From positions 620,001 through 684,000 of the forward strand of contig NW_024468259.1 in NCBI RefSeq assembly GCF_002104995.1: DNA of 64,000 nucleotides, in the 5' to 3' direction. This document shows positions 19,510 to 31,272 of the stretch, piece by piece. Source of the stretch: Linderina pennispora. Lineage: Eukaryota > Kickxellomycota > Kickxellomycetes > Kickxellales > Kickxellaceae. A model generated the notes under the pieces. It was given only the letters and a program-made list of their open reading frames with translations. It had not been told where the DNA came from and did not search any database. Positions within the stretch are counted from its first letter, which is position 1. Each line of letters opens with the position of its first letter. Position numbers and translations under genes: made by a program.

Positions 19510-22158
19510 TCAAGGCGCTTGCATTTGGGCAAACTGCCCCAGGTACATGCTCGCGATGAAGAGGCCGTTGTGGGTGTTGTAGCCGATTCGGGTGGACGCT
19601 ACGCCCCTTATGTCCCTCTCCCTGTACAGGTGTGGCCTCCACTGCTTTGTCGCTTCGCCCGGATTCCCCACATACCGCATTGAGCAGAAAAAGAACCGGT
19701 TGTACATAAAAGTCAGCACAATGTGGGTATGCAGCACAGATTTCAAAGGTGCAAAGTTGAGCCGTCTAGAACGCATCGACCCAATTGTCATATCAGATGC
19801 ACCAACAACCTGGTCAAATGCATCCGTGAGGCTCTGCAGTGGGATTTCACCATTGGGAAGCATGGTCTTGGGCCTTAGTGGCGCCTGCACTTTGATAACG
19901 ATCTGCGGTAGCATCATTTCGCACATTTGCTGGGTCGGTGCCCGGGTCATTTGCAACGTCACTCATGATCACGATGTCAGCCATGCCGCCGTCACTAGGG
20001 CTAAGCTCAGTGTTGACGGTGCACCCCTGGTATTTCAGCGGCATCAGCAGGGCTGAGACGAAGCACAGGTATGTCTCGACAGGATGGGTGAGTGGAAACT
20101 CGTGTCTTGCCGTCAGGTGCTTGTCAATGAACCAGGCAAAGCTTTATCAGGTCGCCGTTGTGGATCCCCGTATCATACAGCACTGGACTCAGTGTCCAAA
20201 AGCGATGTCCTGGTTCCGCGCAGCGGAGATGCAGAATCGCTAGCAAAGCTTCAAACGCCTCGTTGCTCGCAACACAGACATGCCCGTTGACAAGTACCAG
20301 GTAGCCAGCCTGGTATAGCTGGCTGAACGCCGATTCTAGGCACAGTCCAGCAGCGCTACATTCCCATATGCGGCTTTGGTCGACGGATAGGCACATGTGC
20401 ACCAGGCTGGTGAGTGCGTCGCCATCTATCATGAACGGTACACTGGTGAAGGCACTCTGACTGAGCATCGATATGCCCTCAGACTGGATCTCTGTCTCCA
20501 GCGTGCCTGCGGTTGACAGGCTGCCGAAATGATATAGACGGCGGGTCATGTACTCGAGGATTGGCCCCTCAATTAGCTGTCGGAATCTCTGGGGCTCGAC
20601 TATATGCAGCGAGTTGGTATCTAAAGTTTCGCGCAGCGGAATCTGGTGGTCCAAAATCGAGCCCTGGATCTGGGCCAGCGTGTTCGTATCCTTCAATGGC
20701 CTCGATGAAGCGAATTACTGAGCGCGTGTTGAAGCAGTACTGCTTGGTCCCGTAGGTGTTGTGGTTGACGGTTTTGAATATGTACGACATCAGGTCCTTT
20801 TTGAATTGAAGCTTAAAGGCTGGAGTGGAGCGGGCGCTATGTCGCTCGACATGGTCGCATATGAGATCCCACGCTTCGGTTTCGGATAGACCAAATGCAG
20901 CATCAAAGGGGTTAGAAGAGTCTGAGGAAGAACCAACCCCGTGGTGAGGTTGGAATACTTTGTAATCACTTCTGCCAGGCCTCTTGTGGTAGAGCGGGAT
21001 GTTATATACACCAGCCAGGACGCCAATCTTCAAATAGCTGTTGTTCTACAAGGATTGTTCGGATAGCAAACACTTTCAGCTGCAGTGCCTCTCCACCCAA
21101 AAGCGGCTATCGGTGACAGGCACTTACCTTGAATAGCTCATTGTAGAATGCAGAAAATTCGTGCAATATCTGGTCCCGCATAAGCGTGTCAGCAATACCA
21201 TTGCTGTATCCAACAAGCTTGGTAATCGCATGGTAGCCGGGCGTATCGTAGTTGTCGATGATGATAACCGAGTTGGCTCCACCTGGATATTTGCTGAGAA
21301 CAGACATGAGCTGTGGCAAAAACTGACGGGTTTCCATTTTGGCATACGGGCGCGCAAAGTCATACAGGCCATCATACTTTTCCAGGGTACTGTTGATGAG
21401 GGAAACCTTCTCATCTACCGAATAAAACTGCCCCTTGTCGTTCCACAGCCTTTTATCGCTGAGATGAGTCTTGAGTAGCGATATGTAAGGGCGAGAGATC
21501 TCGATAATCTTTGACGCTATAGTGTAGAAGGCCTCGTCGGGGCTGTTCACCTCCACAGTCTACAGTTATTGCTGGAAACTGAGTACAATGGGGAGGCTGT
21601 CAATAAAGAATAGTCATGTGCACCCGATTTTCTGCTTACTTTAAAATCCATGTAAAACACGGGATACCTTGCGAAATGCTCGTGGACAAACGGCTGGTTC
21701 CGGTGAAATAGTTCATAGTCCTTTGAAGACATGGAGGCGTTTTTCTTTTGGTACCGACTGATTCTGCCGACAGGAAACTCACGCAGCATGGTCAGGAACG
21801 TCGTCTTTCCGAAGCCACGCGGTGCCAGGCCGGTCCAAGACCGTGCATCCTTTGGTCATAATACGCTCAATAGCCATGGACTTGTCGACAATGACACCGT
21901 CGTCGGAAATAAACCGCGACCACACGTCCTGGCCGACCAGCACGCGGTTGGCCATGGGTACGCGGTCTGTTAGGGGTAAGTGTGTTTGGAGTCCAGGGTC
22001 TCGTCCTCTGAAATTATGATGTCTTCAGCGGCGCTGTCGTAGGCAGGGCTGGCGCGTGTGCTCTTGGAGCTGCTACGCCTACGGGCAGAATGTGGCGGGG
22101 GCTTTGTTCTGGGGCTACGGGTGGCCTTGGGTGGCCCATTTGGTTGTGCTTTGGGCAT
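19510..22158 (-). CDS. AAA-ATPase-like / PD-(D/E)XK (PDDEXK_9-type) protein, frame-disrupted
   Basis: Start ATG at 22156-22158 opens a basic, Ser/Pro-rich disordered N-terminus. Then come 'DDGVIVDKSMAIERI', the Walker A 'APRGFGKTTFLTMLREF', 'YPVFYMDFK', the Walker B-like 'SVIIIDNYDTPGY', and the family helix 'FDAAFGLSETEAWDLI'. The C-terminal nuclease-like part has 'LYQAGYLVLVNG', 'SDGGMADIVI' and 'QIVIKVQA'. This order matches AAA-ATPase_like (PF09820) plus PDDEXK_9 (PF08011). Two phase-0 introns are clear: 21560-21639 and 21046-21127. Frame breaks occur near 21985, 21835, 20690, 20145 and 19915. In 'IVIK' the Glu expected in E-x-K is not seen, so nuclease activity is doubtful. Function is unknown; bacterial relatives are often encoded near mobile elements. 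Confidence 0.72.
21046..21127 (-). other. Intron 2 of the AAA-ATPase-like gene
   Basis: Minus-strand donor AAG|GTAAGT and acceptor CTTGTAG|AAC, 82 nt, phase 0. It joins 'FYNELFK' to 'NNSYLKIGVLAGVYN', which fits the family. Confidence 0.8.
21560..21639 (-). other. Intron 1 of the AAA-ATPase-like gene
   Basis: Minus-strand donor AAA|GTAAGC and acceptor AACTGTAG|ACT, 80 nt, phase 0. It joins 'VFYMDFK' to 'TVEVNSPDEAFYTIAS'. Confidence 0.8.
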
Positions 22159-23059
22159 TTTAAGGGTTATTTTGAGAGTACAAGTGGGGTGTAGTATGCT
22201 GGATGGAGACGAGATAAGAGGGCTGGTGAGGTGGAGGAAGAGGAGAGACACCTGGAATGCGAGCAACCCATTCCACGCTCTGCTGACCTCGCTGATCGCT
22301 GCAGGCTTATGCGCAAGGTGGGGACAACCTCTTGGGTAATGTGACATGGGAGCCAAACCGACCGACATATGCGAACAGAAGGGATTACTCGGGGACGATA
22401 TCCGGATAAGAAAATCAAGGAAAAGACTGCGCGGTAATCAAGCAAGCGCAGGAATTTTACTATCAAAGGTGGTATGCGGTGTTCCGTGGTATATCCGGCC
22501 ACCCACCGATGCACTTTGGTAATATGACAAACATGAAGCCATTCTTGCCTCTGGACTCCCAGTATCTTCACAAAACATGCCAACAATGAGGGACTGTACC
22601 TGATCCCCCACTGTCACCTGGGCCATCCATGCATTGGTCCGTGTAGTAGATCTTGGCGTTGGCTCGCGTTAATAGCTCAGGCGCAGAGGCGCATTGTTTT
22701 TCCTTGCTACCTGCCACGATCTACCAGTTCAGCTATTAATATGGAGCCCGCCTTACGATAATATTTGAGCGATTTTAGCGATCGAGTGACTATGGTGATG
22801 CTGACTAAGAAAGGCGCAAAAGCCGAACTGATAACGGGTGCTGTTTGGACCCCAAAGCCTGTCCCCCAGAACCAGGACCGCCCAAAAATCACGAAAATTG
22901 CATCATCGCTACACAGAATTCCCCATTGACAGTGGCAGGGTCGTTTGTTTAAAAAGTAGTTGAAATTGGCCCGCAAACTTCAGACCTTTCGCTTCTCTAC
23001 TCCTTATCTCGATTTCTACCTTTTTTTCTCCTTTTTCTTGTGAGCTGTTCACTGCTATA
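22159..23059. other. Divergent spacer between the AAA-ATPase-like gene and ATM1
   Basis: About 900 bp between two start codons. No recognisable coding domain or RNA gene. A T-rich pyrimidine tract (about 23018-23040) lies directly upstream of the ATM1 ATG. Confidence 0.5.
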
Positions 23060-25150
23060 ATGCTGTCGTCTGCGCTATTCAAGACGAGCATGCGGGCAGC
23101 GTCAGTGCCATTCGGACGGCTGACGGTCTCGAAATTCGCTGCAGCCTCGCATTTCCGACAGCTCAGCACCAAAGCTGCGCACAGCAAGGTGCTGCAGCAC
23201 CTCAAACAGCAGTCACAGCCATACCGGCTTTACAGCTCGGCCCCGCCCAAGGCACCCACTGAGACACACACAGCCCTGCCCAGCCAGTCGCCCACAGAGA
23301 CAAAGCTGGTCCCGGCTCCAGCAAAGAAAAGGAGCCGTGGTGCCATGAGCAAGGGCGGGCTCCAGATTATTCTGAGCATGTTCAAGTACGTATGGCCCAA
23401 GGGCGACTGGGCGACCAAGTCGCGGGTCATTACGGCTATAGTGCTGATGCTGGGCAGCAAGCTGCTGAACGTGCAGGTCCCAATGATTTTCAAGAGCATC
23501 GTGGACGGGCTGAATGTGGACGTGGCGATGCTGGGCGGCACGCTGTCAACGGTGGCAACTGCTATGCTGGTCGGGTATGGCGTTGCTAGGCTAGGGGCCG
23601 CAGCGTTCCAGGAGCTGCGGAATGCAATTTTTGCCAACGTCCAGCAAAGTGCAATCCGCAACCTGGCACTGAACGTGTACAGGCACTTGCTGGACTTGGA
23701 TATCCGCTTCCACCTATCGAGAGAGACTGGTGGACTGACCCGCGCTATTGATCGAGGAACCAAGGGCATCAGTTTCATTTTGTCCTCGCTGGTAGTGCAC
23801 CTGTTCCCGACTCTGCTCGAGATTGGAATGGTGTCGGGAATTCTGGCCTACAAGTTCGGTCCGCAGTACGCGGTGGTCACAGTTGCTACCATGGCAACCT
23901 ACATTGCCTTTACGCTGGCAATCACGCAGTGGAGGACAAAGTTCCGCCGTCAGATGAACGTGGCTGACAACCAGGCGGCCACCGTCGCTGTCGATTCGCT
24001 CATCAACTACGAGTCAGTCAAGTACTTCAATGCTGAGGAGTTCCAGGCCAAAAAGTACGACAAGGCCCTGGCCAACTACCAGAAAGCGGCACTGAAGACC
24101 GCCGACAGCCTTGCACTGCTTAATGCTGGACAGAACGCCATCTTCAGTACATCGCTGGCGATCATGATGTACATGGCTGCACAGGGCGTGGTTGGCGGAA
24201 CCATGAGTGTCGGCGACATCGTCATGGTCAACGGGCTTGTGTTCCAGCTGTCGCTGCCGCTGAACTTTTTGGGTAGTGTCTACCGTGAGATGAACCAGGC
24301 CGTGATTGACATGGACACCCTGTTCAACCTGGAGAAGGTCAGGCCCGAGATCACCGACAAGCCCGATGCCAAGCCCTTGCAGCTCCAGGGCGGGTCAATC
24401 CGGTTCAGTAACGTCAGCTTTGGGTATATCCCCGACCGCCCGATCCTGAAGGATGTGAGCTTCGAGATCCCGCCTGGCTCGCGCGTCGCCTTTGTTGGTC
24501 CCAGTGGATGCGGCAAGTCGACGATTTTGCGGCTCATCTTCCGGTTCTATGACCCAGACACTGGCAAGATCGATATCGATGGCCAGACACTCGACCACCT
24601 GCAGCTCGAGTCCCTGCGCCGCGCAATCGGCGTTGTCCCGCAGGACATGCCGCTATTCAACACTACAATCTACCAGAACATCCTGTATGGACGTGCTTCA
24701 GCCAGCGAAGAGGAGGTGTATGATGCTGCTCGCCGGTCCAACATCCACGACACGATCAAGTCGTGGCCGGCCCAGTACGAGACACAGGTCGGTGAGCGCG
24801 GCCTGATGATTTCTGGCGGTGAGAAGCAGCGTATTGCGCTTGCGCGTGCAATCCTGAAGCGCCCGCCGATTCTGTTCTTTGACGAGGGAACGTCGGCGCT
24901 GGATGTGAGCACTGAGCAGTCCATTCTGCGCAATGTGCGTGAGATTCTGGATGAGCAAAAGTGCACTGCCATTTTCATTGCCCATCGCCTGCGCACGATC
25001 ATGGACGTCGACCGGATCTTTGTGCTCAAGGATGGCCATGTTGTCGAACAGGGCACCCACTATGAGCTGCTGTCCAAGGATGGCACCTACCGCCATATGT
25101 GGAACATGCAGGAGTCGCAGGGATACCTGGAAGAGCATGCTGGCAAATAA
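23060..25150 (+). CDS. ATM1: Mitochondrial ABC half-transporter ATM1 (iron-sulfur cluster export)
   Basis: 696 residues, intact. A Ser/Arg/Lys-rich mitochondrial presequence (~1-90) is followed by a six-helix transmembrane domain (~110-400) with the family stretch '[19 protein letters not shown]'. The single nucleotide-binding domain has Walker A '[10 protein letters not shown]' (~478), signature '[14 protein letters not shown]' (~582), Walker B '[13 protein letters not shown]' and H-loop 'IAHRLRT'. Atm1/ABCB7 is a homodimer in the inner membrane that exports a glutathione-linked sulfur/iron species for cytosolic Fe-S assembly and iron sensing. The gene ends 56 bp from the convergent RTA1-like gene. 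Confidence 0.95.
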   Translation: MLSSALFKTSMRAASVPFGRLTVSKFAAASHFRQLSTKAAHSKVLQHLKQQSQPYRLYSSAPPKAPTETHTALPSQSPTETKLVPAPAKKRSRGAMSKGGLQIILSMFKYVWPKGDWATKSRVITAIVLMLGSKLLNVQVPMIFKSIVDGLNVDVAMLGGTLSTVATAMLVGYGVARLGAAAFQELRNAIFANVQQSAIRNLALNVYRHLLDLDIRFHLSRETGGLTRAIDRGTKGISFILSSLVVHLFPTLLEIGMVSGILAYKFGPQYAVVTVATMATYIAFTLAITQWRTKFRRQMNVADNQAATVAVDSLINYESVKYFNAEEFQAKKYDKALANYQKAALKTADSLALLNAGQNAIFSTSLAIMMYMAAQGVVGGTMSVGDIVMVNGLVFQLSLPLNFLGSVYREMNQAVIDMDTLFNLEKVRPEITDKPDAKPLQLQGGSIRFSNVSFGYIPDRPILKDVSFEIPPGSRVAFVGPSGCGKSTILRLIFRFYDPDTGKIDIDGQTLDHLQLESLRRAIGVVPQDMPLFNTTIYQNILYGRASASEEEVYDAARRSNIHDTIKSWPAQYETQVGERGLMISGGEKQRIALARAILKRPPILFFDEGTSALDVSTEQSILRNVREILDEQKCTAIFIAHRLRTIMDVDRIFVLKDGHVVEQGTHYELLSKDGTYRHMWNMQESQGYLEEHAGK

Positions 25151-25205
25151 GTATAAAATATCGTTTTTTTAGTTGCGAAATAGATATTCAACATCCAAGA
25201 ATTGG

Positions 25206-26022
25206 TTAGGTATTGCAGATCAGGATGCGGTGTGGCGTGTTGAATCTGGCCGAGATGTCCACCGCAATCCACATGAAAACTACGAGGAACATAAGACCTG
25301 AATCGAGACCGTACCAGCCTGACTCATGGCGGCGGTGCGCTTTGAATGTCAAGGAGAGCACCTGGACCGCGCGCAAGATGAAGCGCACAAGAATTATAGC
25401 TGCGCCTGCTAAAATAACTGCGATCCAATCCTTGCGGCGCCTCATTTCACGGTGCTTGGCAACAAGCCAGCCAGTGACAGCGATGAACAGTGACGTTGTG
25501 ACTGCCTGGCTCACAACGGCGGTTCGTACTAGTCTGTGCTCCAGTCTTGACAGCATGCTCGTTATATCTCTTTGATATCAGCAGCATTCCGGACACTGCC
25601 AGCGCCGAAAATAGCGCACATGCTGCAATGGCAACAAATTTAGCCCTGTTTACTGCTGTGCCTTTGCATGGGGCAAGCACTGTGCTTTTCAGCAAGCGAA
25701 TCAGCAGTAGCGTGTTTGGGATGATCACAAAGCATGGACCCAGCTCATTCAGCACCATCGATGCAACGTACGCCCTCGAGTCCAGCACGTGGTCGTCAGA
25801 GTATATTCCACGGGCAACAAATGCGCTGCCTGAGATAAGGGATATCAGCGATACGACTATGTACTGGTAGCGCCTGATCCGTATGCACTGTCCGAAAAAT
25901 ATAACCCCTAGCAGGTAGTACAGTCCGCCAGTGGTAAAGGCCACAGACCCATGTGGCATGTACATCGGTGCATCGAAGATGATAAGGTATAGTTTGTCGC
26001 TGTAGTTGTCTATGCGCTTCAT
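25206..26022 (-). CDS. Seven-TM RTA1-like membrane protein (one frame break)
   Basis: The first part, starting at 26022, gives about five hydrophobic helices ('GGLYYLLGVIFFGQCIRI', 'YQYIVVSLISLISGSAFVAR', 'LGPCFVIIPNTLLLIRLL', 'ACALFSALAVSGMLLI'). Around 25570 the frame shifts by one base. A further two or three helices follow ('AVVSQAVTTSLFIAVTGWLV', 'WIAVILAGAAIILVRFILRA', 'LMFLVVFMWIAVDIS'), ending at 25206. The topology and the pattern 'RGIYSDDHVLDSRAYVAS' resemble RTA1/RTM1-type lipid-translocating or drug-response proteins of fungi. The match is structural rather than motif-perfect; another fungal 7-TM family is possible. Confidence 0.5.
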
Positions 26023-26786
26023 GAGTGGGATGTGTAGAAAGTAGTGATAAAGAGTGATTTAATGGAATAGAGGGGCTAGAAAGAGAGAAGGCAGAACGTT
26101 GAGAGACCGAGCTGTGCCAAAGGGATGGAGGGATGTTGACCAGCAACTTCAAATGGGGGTTTCCTTGGCTGATGCACGCCGGCTGATCGGCACAGCAAGA
26201 TGCCTGGCACGGGGTTTGTACCTGACGAGAACAAGAAACTGGGGCAGCTTATACAAAAGGCATTCCTGTTTTCTCCTATTTATCAACACCCAGGTTTATT
26301 TCTGAATGATACGTTGGCCGGACCAGCGCAGGGACTGTGGTCCAAGGCTGAAATAGGCACAGGGAGTGTCGACTTTTCTATCAAGAACAACTGTTCGCAG
26401 AGGCAATGCTGGCAGCAGCGCCCTAGTCCAGCCAGAGAGACAACCCAAAAGGCGTGTCCTCAACTTGGCGTAGATCTTGGCGCGCTGGAAAGGGGTTCTA
26501 TTTTAAGTGTCCCTTTCTGCGAAAGCCTCGTGTTTTGTGTCTGACCAATCGTAGCAGGGCATGTCAAGGACTATCTCCGGGATACGTGCTGTAGCGGCTA
26601 GACCCTTCATCTGCATATTTTGTTTGGCTAGTACCACAAGTGACAACCTATATAAAGCAGGCACTAATGGGAAAAGGGCCTTGTTTGCACACTATTTTCA
26701 TCCTTCCCTCATGCACTTGATTCCTCGCTGCTTCAGGAACATACGCTCTTTGCATTCGCTACTTACACCAACACCGAGACCACACA
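26023..26786. other. Divergent promoter region with a TATA box before the F-box-like gene
   Basis: 764 bp between the start codons of the 7-TM gene (minus) and the F-box-like gene (plus). TATATAAAG at 26649-26657 lies 130 bp before the plus-strand ATG. No coding domain is seen. Confidence 0.5.
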
Positions 26787-28463
26787 ATGCACGCTGCGCT
26801 TTCCGACTCGGATATTCTCAGAAATGTTTTCGTCACCTTCCGTGACCACGCCATCGACAAGTCGTGCGACAGCAGCTACCGGACGTTCAGCAGCTACGTG
26901 CAGCCACTGCAGGCCGTCTCGACTGTGTGCCGTGCCTGGCGCCAGGAGGCGCTGCCACTCCTGCACGAGACGCTCGAGCTCCGTGTGAGCGCAGCGCCAC
27001 TGGATGCAGAGAAGGCCGGGTCCCAGCACATATTCCAGGACGAAGCTGGCCATTGCGTGTATACTAACCTGAACACCATTGACCAGGCGGCATGGAAGCT
27101 GATTCGCCCGCATCGCGTCCAGATCCAGATCGAGAAGGGCACGAGCATTGAGGCGGTGGTTGCGCTTGTGGAGTCGCTCCAGCAGCAGCTCTCGGCGGCA
27201 TCGACTGCTATGCTCACTGAGCTGTGGCTTTTCGGGCACATATACAATGGCGATAGCGCAGACTCGGAGCTCCGAGCACGTAGCCATGCTGCTGCGGGAC
27301 GTATTGTGTCAGCGATCCACGCTGTGGCGCCTGGCATTAGCAAGCTCGACGTGCGTGTCTCGGATGACTGCCGGGAGGAGATCCCGATGGCCACTGTTCT
27401 CGGCGGCTTGGCTGAGAGCTTGACCAAGCTAAAAGTCACGGCTAATGCCCCCCTGAACTGGGACCAGGTGTCTCTGCTCAAGGTCAAGCAGCTTGAGGTC
27501 CTGTGTTCTGACAAGCAGGGCGAGGGCATCATCACTGCTAGCGTTCCCGAGATGGACCCCTCTGAGCTCGAGGTTCTCAAGCTGCACCATGTCACAATGA
27601 GCCATTTCTACCAGCAGTTCCGCAGCAGCGACTCGGCCAAGACGGTCACGTTCAGCAAGCTGAGGAAGCTAGTGCTGTTCTTCATGTCTGAAGACGTTAC
27701 CGATATTTCCGAGATCACAGGTCGCTACAATGTCAAGTACGAGTTCCCGGTGTTGGAGAGGCTGCAGATCACCAACACTGAGCTTGATTTGAGCGGGCTG
27801 TTCCAGCTGTTCGCGCACACACCTGTCCACAATATCTGGATGGAGAACTGGTATGGGTGCGAGGACAATATTGACCTGACTGTGTTCCCGAACTTGGCCC
27901 AAGTCTACATCAACTTCCGCGACTACAACACCGACGACATGGACCAATTGCCCAACACGATCAGGAATGCACTCGAGCACTGCTCCGAGCTGCGCTCGCT
28001 CAGGTTTGACTACGTCACCAACTTCGAAGTGACGCTGCCCGACACCATAGCCAGTCCGTATATCGAGCTGCTGCAGTTCGACGGATATCTGTCGCTGAGC
28101 GACATCACTCGGCTTGCTACCGAGCTGCCTCTGCTGGAGATGGTATCGGTGATCATGTCGGATGAGGACCCAGAAGAGGTGTCGCTCGAGCAGGTACAGC
28201 AGCTGTTGGAGAGTGGCAACGAGCCGCTCAACACTAGCCTGACAAGGCTCTTCACTCCTTCGTTTGGACGTTCTCCGCTCGAGGATGGCAAATACACGCT
28301 CGAGTTTGCTCAGTACCTGAAGCTGCTGGTGCGTCTTCCATCACTGCAGACTGTGACCCCGCCGTTCGGACAGGAAGAAATCGAAAGTCGGTTGGATGCA
28401 GTGCTTCCCAGTGGGCTAGACAAGTCAGCTGGTGGCCACCTGAGGATGCTCGAATACTACTGA
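26787..28463 (+). CDS. F-box/LRR-like protein, lineage-specific
   Basis: 558 residues, intact. The N-terminus resembles a divergent F-box: 'DSDILRNVFVTF' and then 'LQAVSTVCRAWRQEALPLLH', whose Leu/Val-C-R-x-W core is typical of F-box helix 3. The rest shows degenerate leucine-rich repeats ('LEVLKLHHV', 'FPVLERLQITNTELDLSGL', 'LRSLRFDYV', 'IELLQFDGYLSLSDI'). Such proteins could be SCF ubiquitin-ligase substrate receptors. That function is inferred from architecture, and no target is evident. The TATA box at 26649 supports it as a gene. Proteins of this type are often multicopy in early-diverging fungi. Confidence 0.7.
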   Translation: MHAALSDSDILRNVFVTFRDHAIDKSCDSSYRTFSSYVQPLQAVSTVCRAWRQEALPLLHETLELRVSAAPLDAEKAGSQHIFQDEAGHCVYTNLNTIDQAAWKLIRPHRVQIQIEKGTSIEAVVALVESLQQQLSAASTAMLTELWLFGHIYNGDSADSELRARSHAAAGRIVSAIHAVAPGISKLDVRVSDDCREEIPMATVLGGLAESLTKLKVTANAPLNWDQVSLLKVKQLEVLCSDKQGEGIITASVPEMDPSELEVLKLHHVTMSHFYQQFRSSDSAKTVTFSKLRKLVLFFMSEDVTDISEITGRYNVKYEFPVLERLQITNTELDLSGLFQLFAHTPVHNIWMENWYGCEDNIDLTVFPNLAQVYINFRDYNTDDMDQLPNTIRNALEHCSELRSLRFDYVTNFEVTLPDTIASPYIELLQFDGYLSLSDITRLATELPLLEMVSVIMSDEDPEEVSLEQVQQLLESGNEPLNTSLTRLFTPSFGRSPLEDGKYTLEFAQYLKLLVRLPSLQTVTPPFGQEEIESRLDAVLPSGLDKSAGGHLRMLEYY

Positions 28464-29027
28464 GCACAGATTGGGCCTGGCTCATTTCATTAATGTTGGT
28501 TTAAATATTGGAATATCCTGGCAAATGACAGCATGTAAACAGTAATGGTGATGCTGTCCTGCCTACACATGGTGCTCGAAACACTCAACATGTGCATTTC
28601 TATAATTAGATATTGGGTAGCCTGTTCCAGTACCCAACACAGGCCAGCACAAGCAGTCAACATCACCCTTATGAGTGCGATTTTCACCGAGATTCGCCAC
28701 TCCTTTCCACTTGCATGCCGGCCGCCCCTTTGGAATGCAGTGCAAACACTTTACATTGAGCCGAAGATCTCAAGACCGACATATACAGTGCTGCTTTTGC
28801 TTATCTGAGTGCATTTGACTTGCGAGTAGCAAGCGGTATGCCAAATTCGGACAAGAATACGTTTCACATAGGAGATTTGCCTGCATCTCGGTCGTTCTCC
28901 ACTGTTGCCTTTCGGGACATGCATCTGCATGTGCTGATAAGAGGTTCCCGTTCCGTTTGCCGAGCCAATGCAAATGTCAAAACCCCAAGCGCGTTATACC
29001 TCCAAGAGCGGAATCCAGAAAACGTTG

Positions 29028-29041
29028 TTTTTTTTTTTTTT
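29028..29041. repeat. Poly-T tract (14 T)
   Basis: Uninterrupted run of 14 thymines in the spacer. Confidence 0.9.
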
Positions 29042-30841
29042 GAGAATCTGCATTGTGACTTCCTATGCGACCTTATCAACAAATTTGGTAGCACACCGTG
29101 ACTTGTTTCTTCCTCTTTCCCGCCTCTCAGTTGCACAAGGAATATGCGTACGCTCATTTTTCTAGACATTATGCAGCCTGGGAATTGCTCAGAGCATTGC
29201 CAAGGCACAAGAGATTGCCGACATGTAGGGGAAAGGCGAACGAGCCATGTTTCACAAGCCCGACTGATAAGGAAACGGATGCGCTAAAAACACCCATGGG
29301 AATATTTTTTATATCGCCGCACTTTGGTACTTGACTAGGATCTGCACTGTAGACTGCGGGTCCGCTCTGTAAGCACCCAATAACGACACGCTCAGCAGCT
29401 CCCTTTAATACCGACAACTCCATTACTTTTTTTCGCCGTGCTGTCTGCATAGCACGCGAGTGCATGAGGCAGGTTCTGGCATTCGGATATACCGTAACCG
29501 AAAATGAAATATACCACGGATATGCAGTAACATACAAAATGACCCATGCGAACATAATAGGCTGACTAAGGGTCGTCAGACCTGGAAAAATCAACGCTTG
29601 GGCCCTCAGATGACACTAGTATATCCCCCAAATTATGAATGAGACCTTATTTTGGATCTTGTTTTTCTGTGGGCTCAAAAAGCTGTCCCAAATGATCCAC
29701 ATGCACAAGACGATAATGCCCAAGAGACGGCACAAGGCCTTGCCGCTTCTTATCTCGCAGTCGGCCGCAAAGATTTTATTTTGCTCCTGCATTACATGGC
29801 ACACGTTCCAAGAACAGTTCTGGCAAGTGCACATGCCCACCATTCATCCTGCTGGTTTCCTGTTTCCCACTCTCCCGTATCAGTCGCACCGGCCTTGCAG
29901 AAGAAAAAGCCACTCCTATCTTATCTTTTTTTGTAAAAACCGCTTCATGTGATCCAGGCTATTGCTGAAGCTGGGCGCGGCATGTCGGCGCGAGGAATGC
30001 CAGAGAAGCCGACAAAAAGGACGATGTGGCAGGATTGCTTTTTTGTTTTCTTCCAGCGAAGCAAATCCACCTTGCACGCATATGAGATGGGAATTTCATG
30101 GGGCACAAGCGGCAAATCCTAAAAGCTCGGGATGCATTGACCGAGTCGCTCCCCCAGCCATATGCTGATGCAGACATGCACAGCGGGAAATCGCCCATGC
30201 CAGGCCCGAGGTTTGTGTATGGATTATTGGTGCTAGATAATGGAAAGGGGCGGGATCACGCAAAAAAGACGGACTCAGCGACAGGGATGCGATCTCAAAT
30301 GGCTGCTCATGTGGGGTGCTCGGAGAAAGCATTGGGAAGGGGGTGTCTGATCACTGGCGTGCAATTGGCAGGCAGGCAGATCCGTGGTGTGCGACTCAGC
30401 CAGTGAATGTCGTTTTTTTTTACCGGGGCCGCAGTCTCCCTCTGTTGGCTGTTGTAGATGACATAGAGCACCTGGCTCTTGCCAATGCCCTTGCAGGAGA
30501 GTGGTGGGGGTGGTTGGCTTTTCAATGTCTTTGCAAGACTGTTCGGCACAAGAATGTAAGGTATCCAATGCTCATCGGGTGGTGAAAAAGAAAGCCAGCT
30601 GCCACCAGATCCGTGGCTCACACAGCAGAATAGGAACGCAGTATGTCTTATTGTTGGTTCCACCATGGAGGCGCTATCTCAATGGCATAGGGGCCGTGGA
30701 CAAAGCGGACATGTTCGTCGGGTGGGCACAAAAAAAGTCATGAGGGAGGTGGAGTGGGACGACACCCAATGTGGGCACGTTTTACAGCAGGCGGCAAACC
30801 TGGTATTCTTTTTTTGCGACGGCGGGATTCTGACAGGGCAC

Positions 30842-30960
30842 AGGGGGGAAAGGAAAGGCGGGCGGATCCGCTGGTTATTCCGTGGGAGGGGGGAAGGGGG
30901 AGGTGTAGATCACCCTACGTTGACCTAACAGACTGGCATGGCCCTATATGCTTCTAGGGG
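30842..30960. promoter_or_regulatory. Cluster of AGGGG (STRE-like) motifs and a GCGGATCCGC palindrome
   Basis: AGGGG occurs at 30842, 30887, 30895 and 30956, with the 10-bp palindrome GCGGATCCGC (CGG-N2-CCG) at 30862-30871. This is 310-430 bp upstream of the acetate transporter ATG. AGGGG is the Msn2/4-type stress element in yeasts, and paired CGG triplets are bound by Zn2Cys6 regulators. Function here is inferred. Confidence 0.3.
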
Positions 30961-31155
30961 ATTTACGATTCAGCTCAGTGTGCAGAAGAAAACAACAAGT
31001 GGCGAACAACAAAAAAAGCACTCTTTCACAGTAGGGACGCTCGTTGCAGGCTTTTCGCTCGCAAAGGCGGGCAGACGCCATTGAGGCCTGACCAAATTTT
31101 TTCCACACCTCGTTTTGCAGTCCCCAGCTCTGGGCGGTGTCCGAACATTTCTGGA

Positions 31156-31163
31156 TATATAAA
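31156..31163 (+). promoter_or_regulatory. TATA box of the acetate transporter gene
   Basis: TATATAAA, 110 bp upstream of the ATG at 31273. Confidence 0.55.
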
Positions 31164-31272
31164 GCGACCTGGCCTTTCCCGCAAGATGTTGTTTTTGCAA
31201 GTCACAAACAGCATTCCATTACATAATTAACTCTTTTCTCTCCTCCTCCACATATAACTCCCCCTCCAGTAA

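Larger units (their letters stand above)
28464..31272. other. Long spacer between the F-box-like gene and the acetate transporter
   Basis: 2.8 kb without a supported gene. It contains a T14 run (29028-29041), a G-rich stretch around 30,840-30,905 and the acetate transporter promoter. Short open frames on both strands lack motifs. Confidence 0.55.

Noticed and set aside
28864-31200. Numerous 60-120 codon frames in the spacer before the acetate transporter
   Set aside because: All overlap each other on both strands, have low-complexity translations and no motifs.
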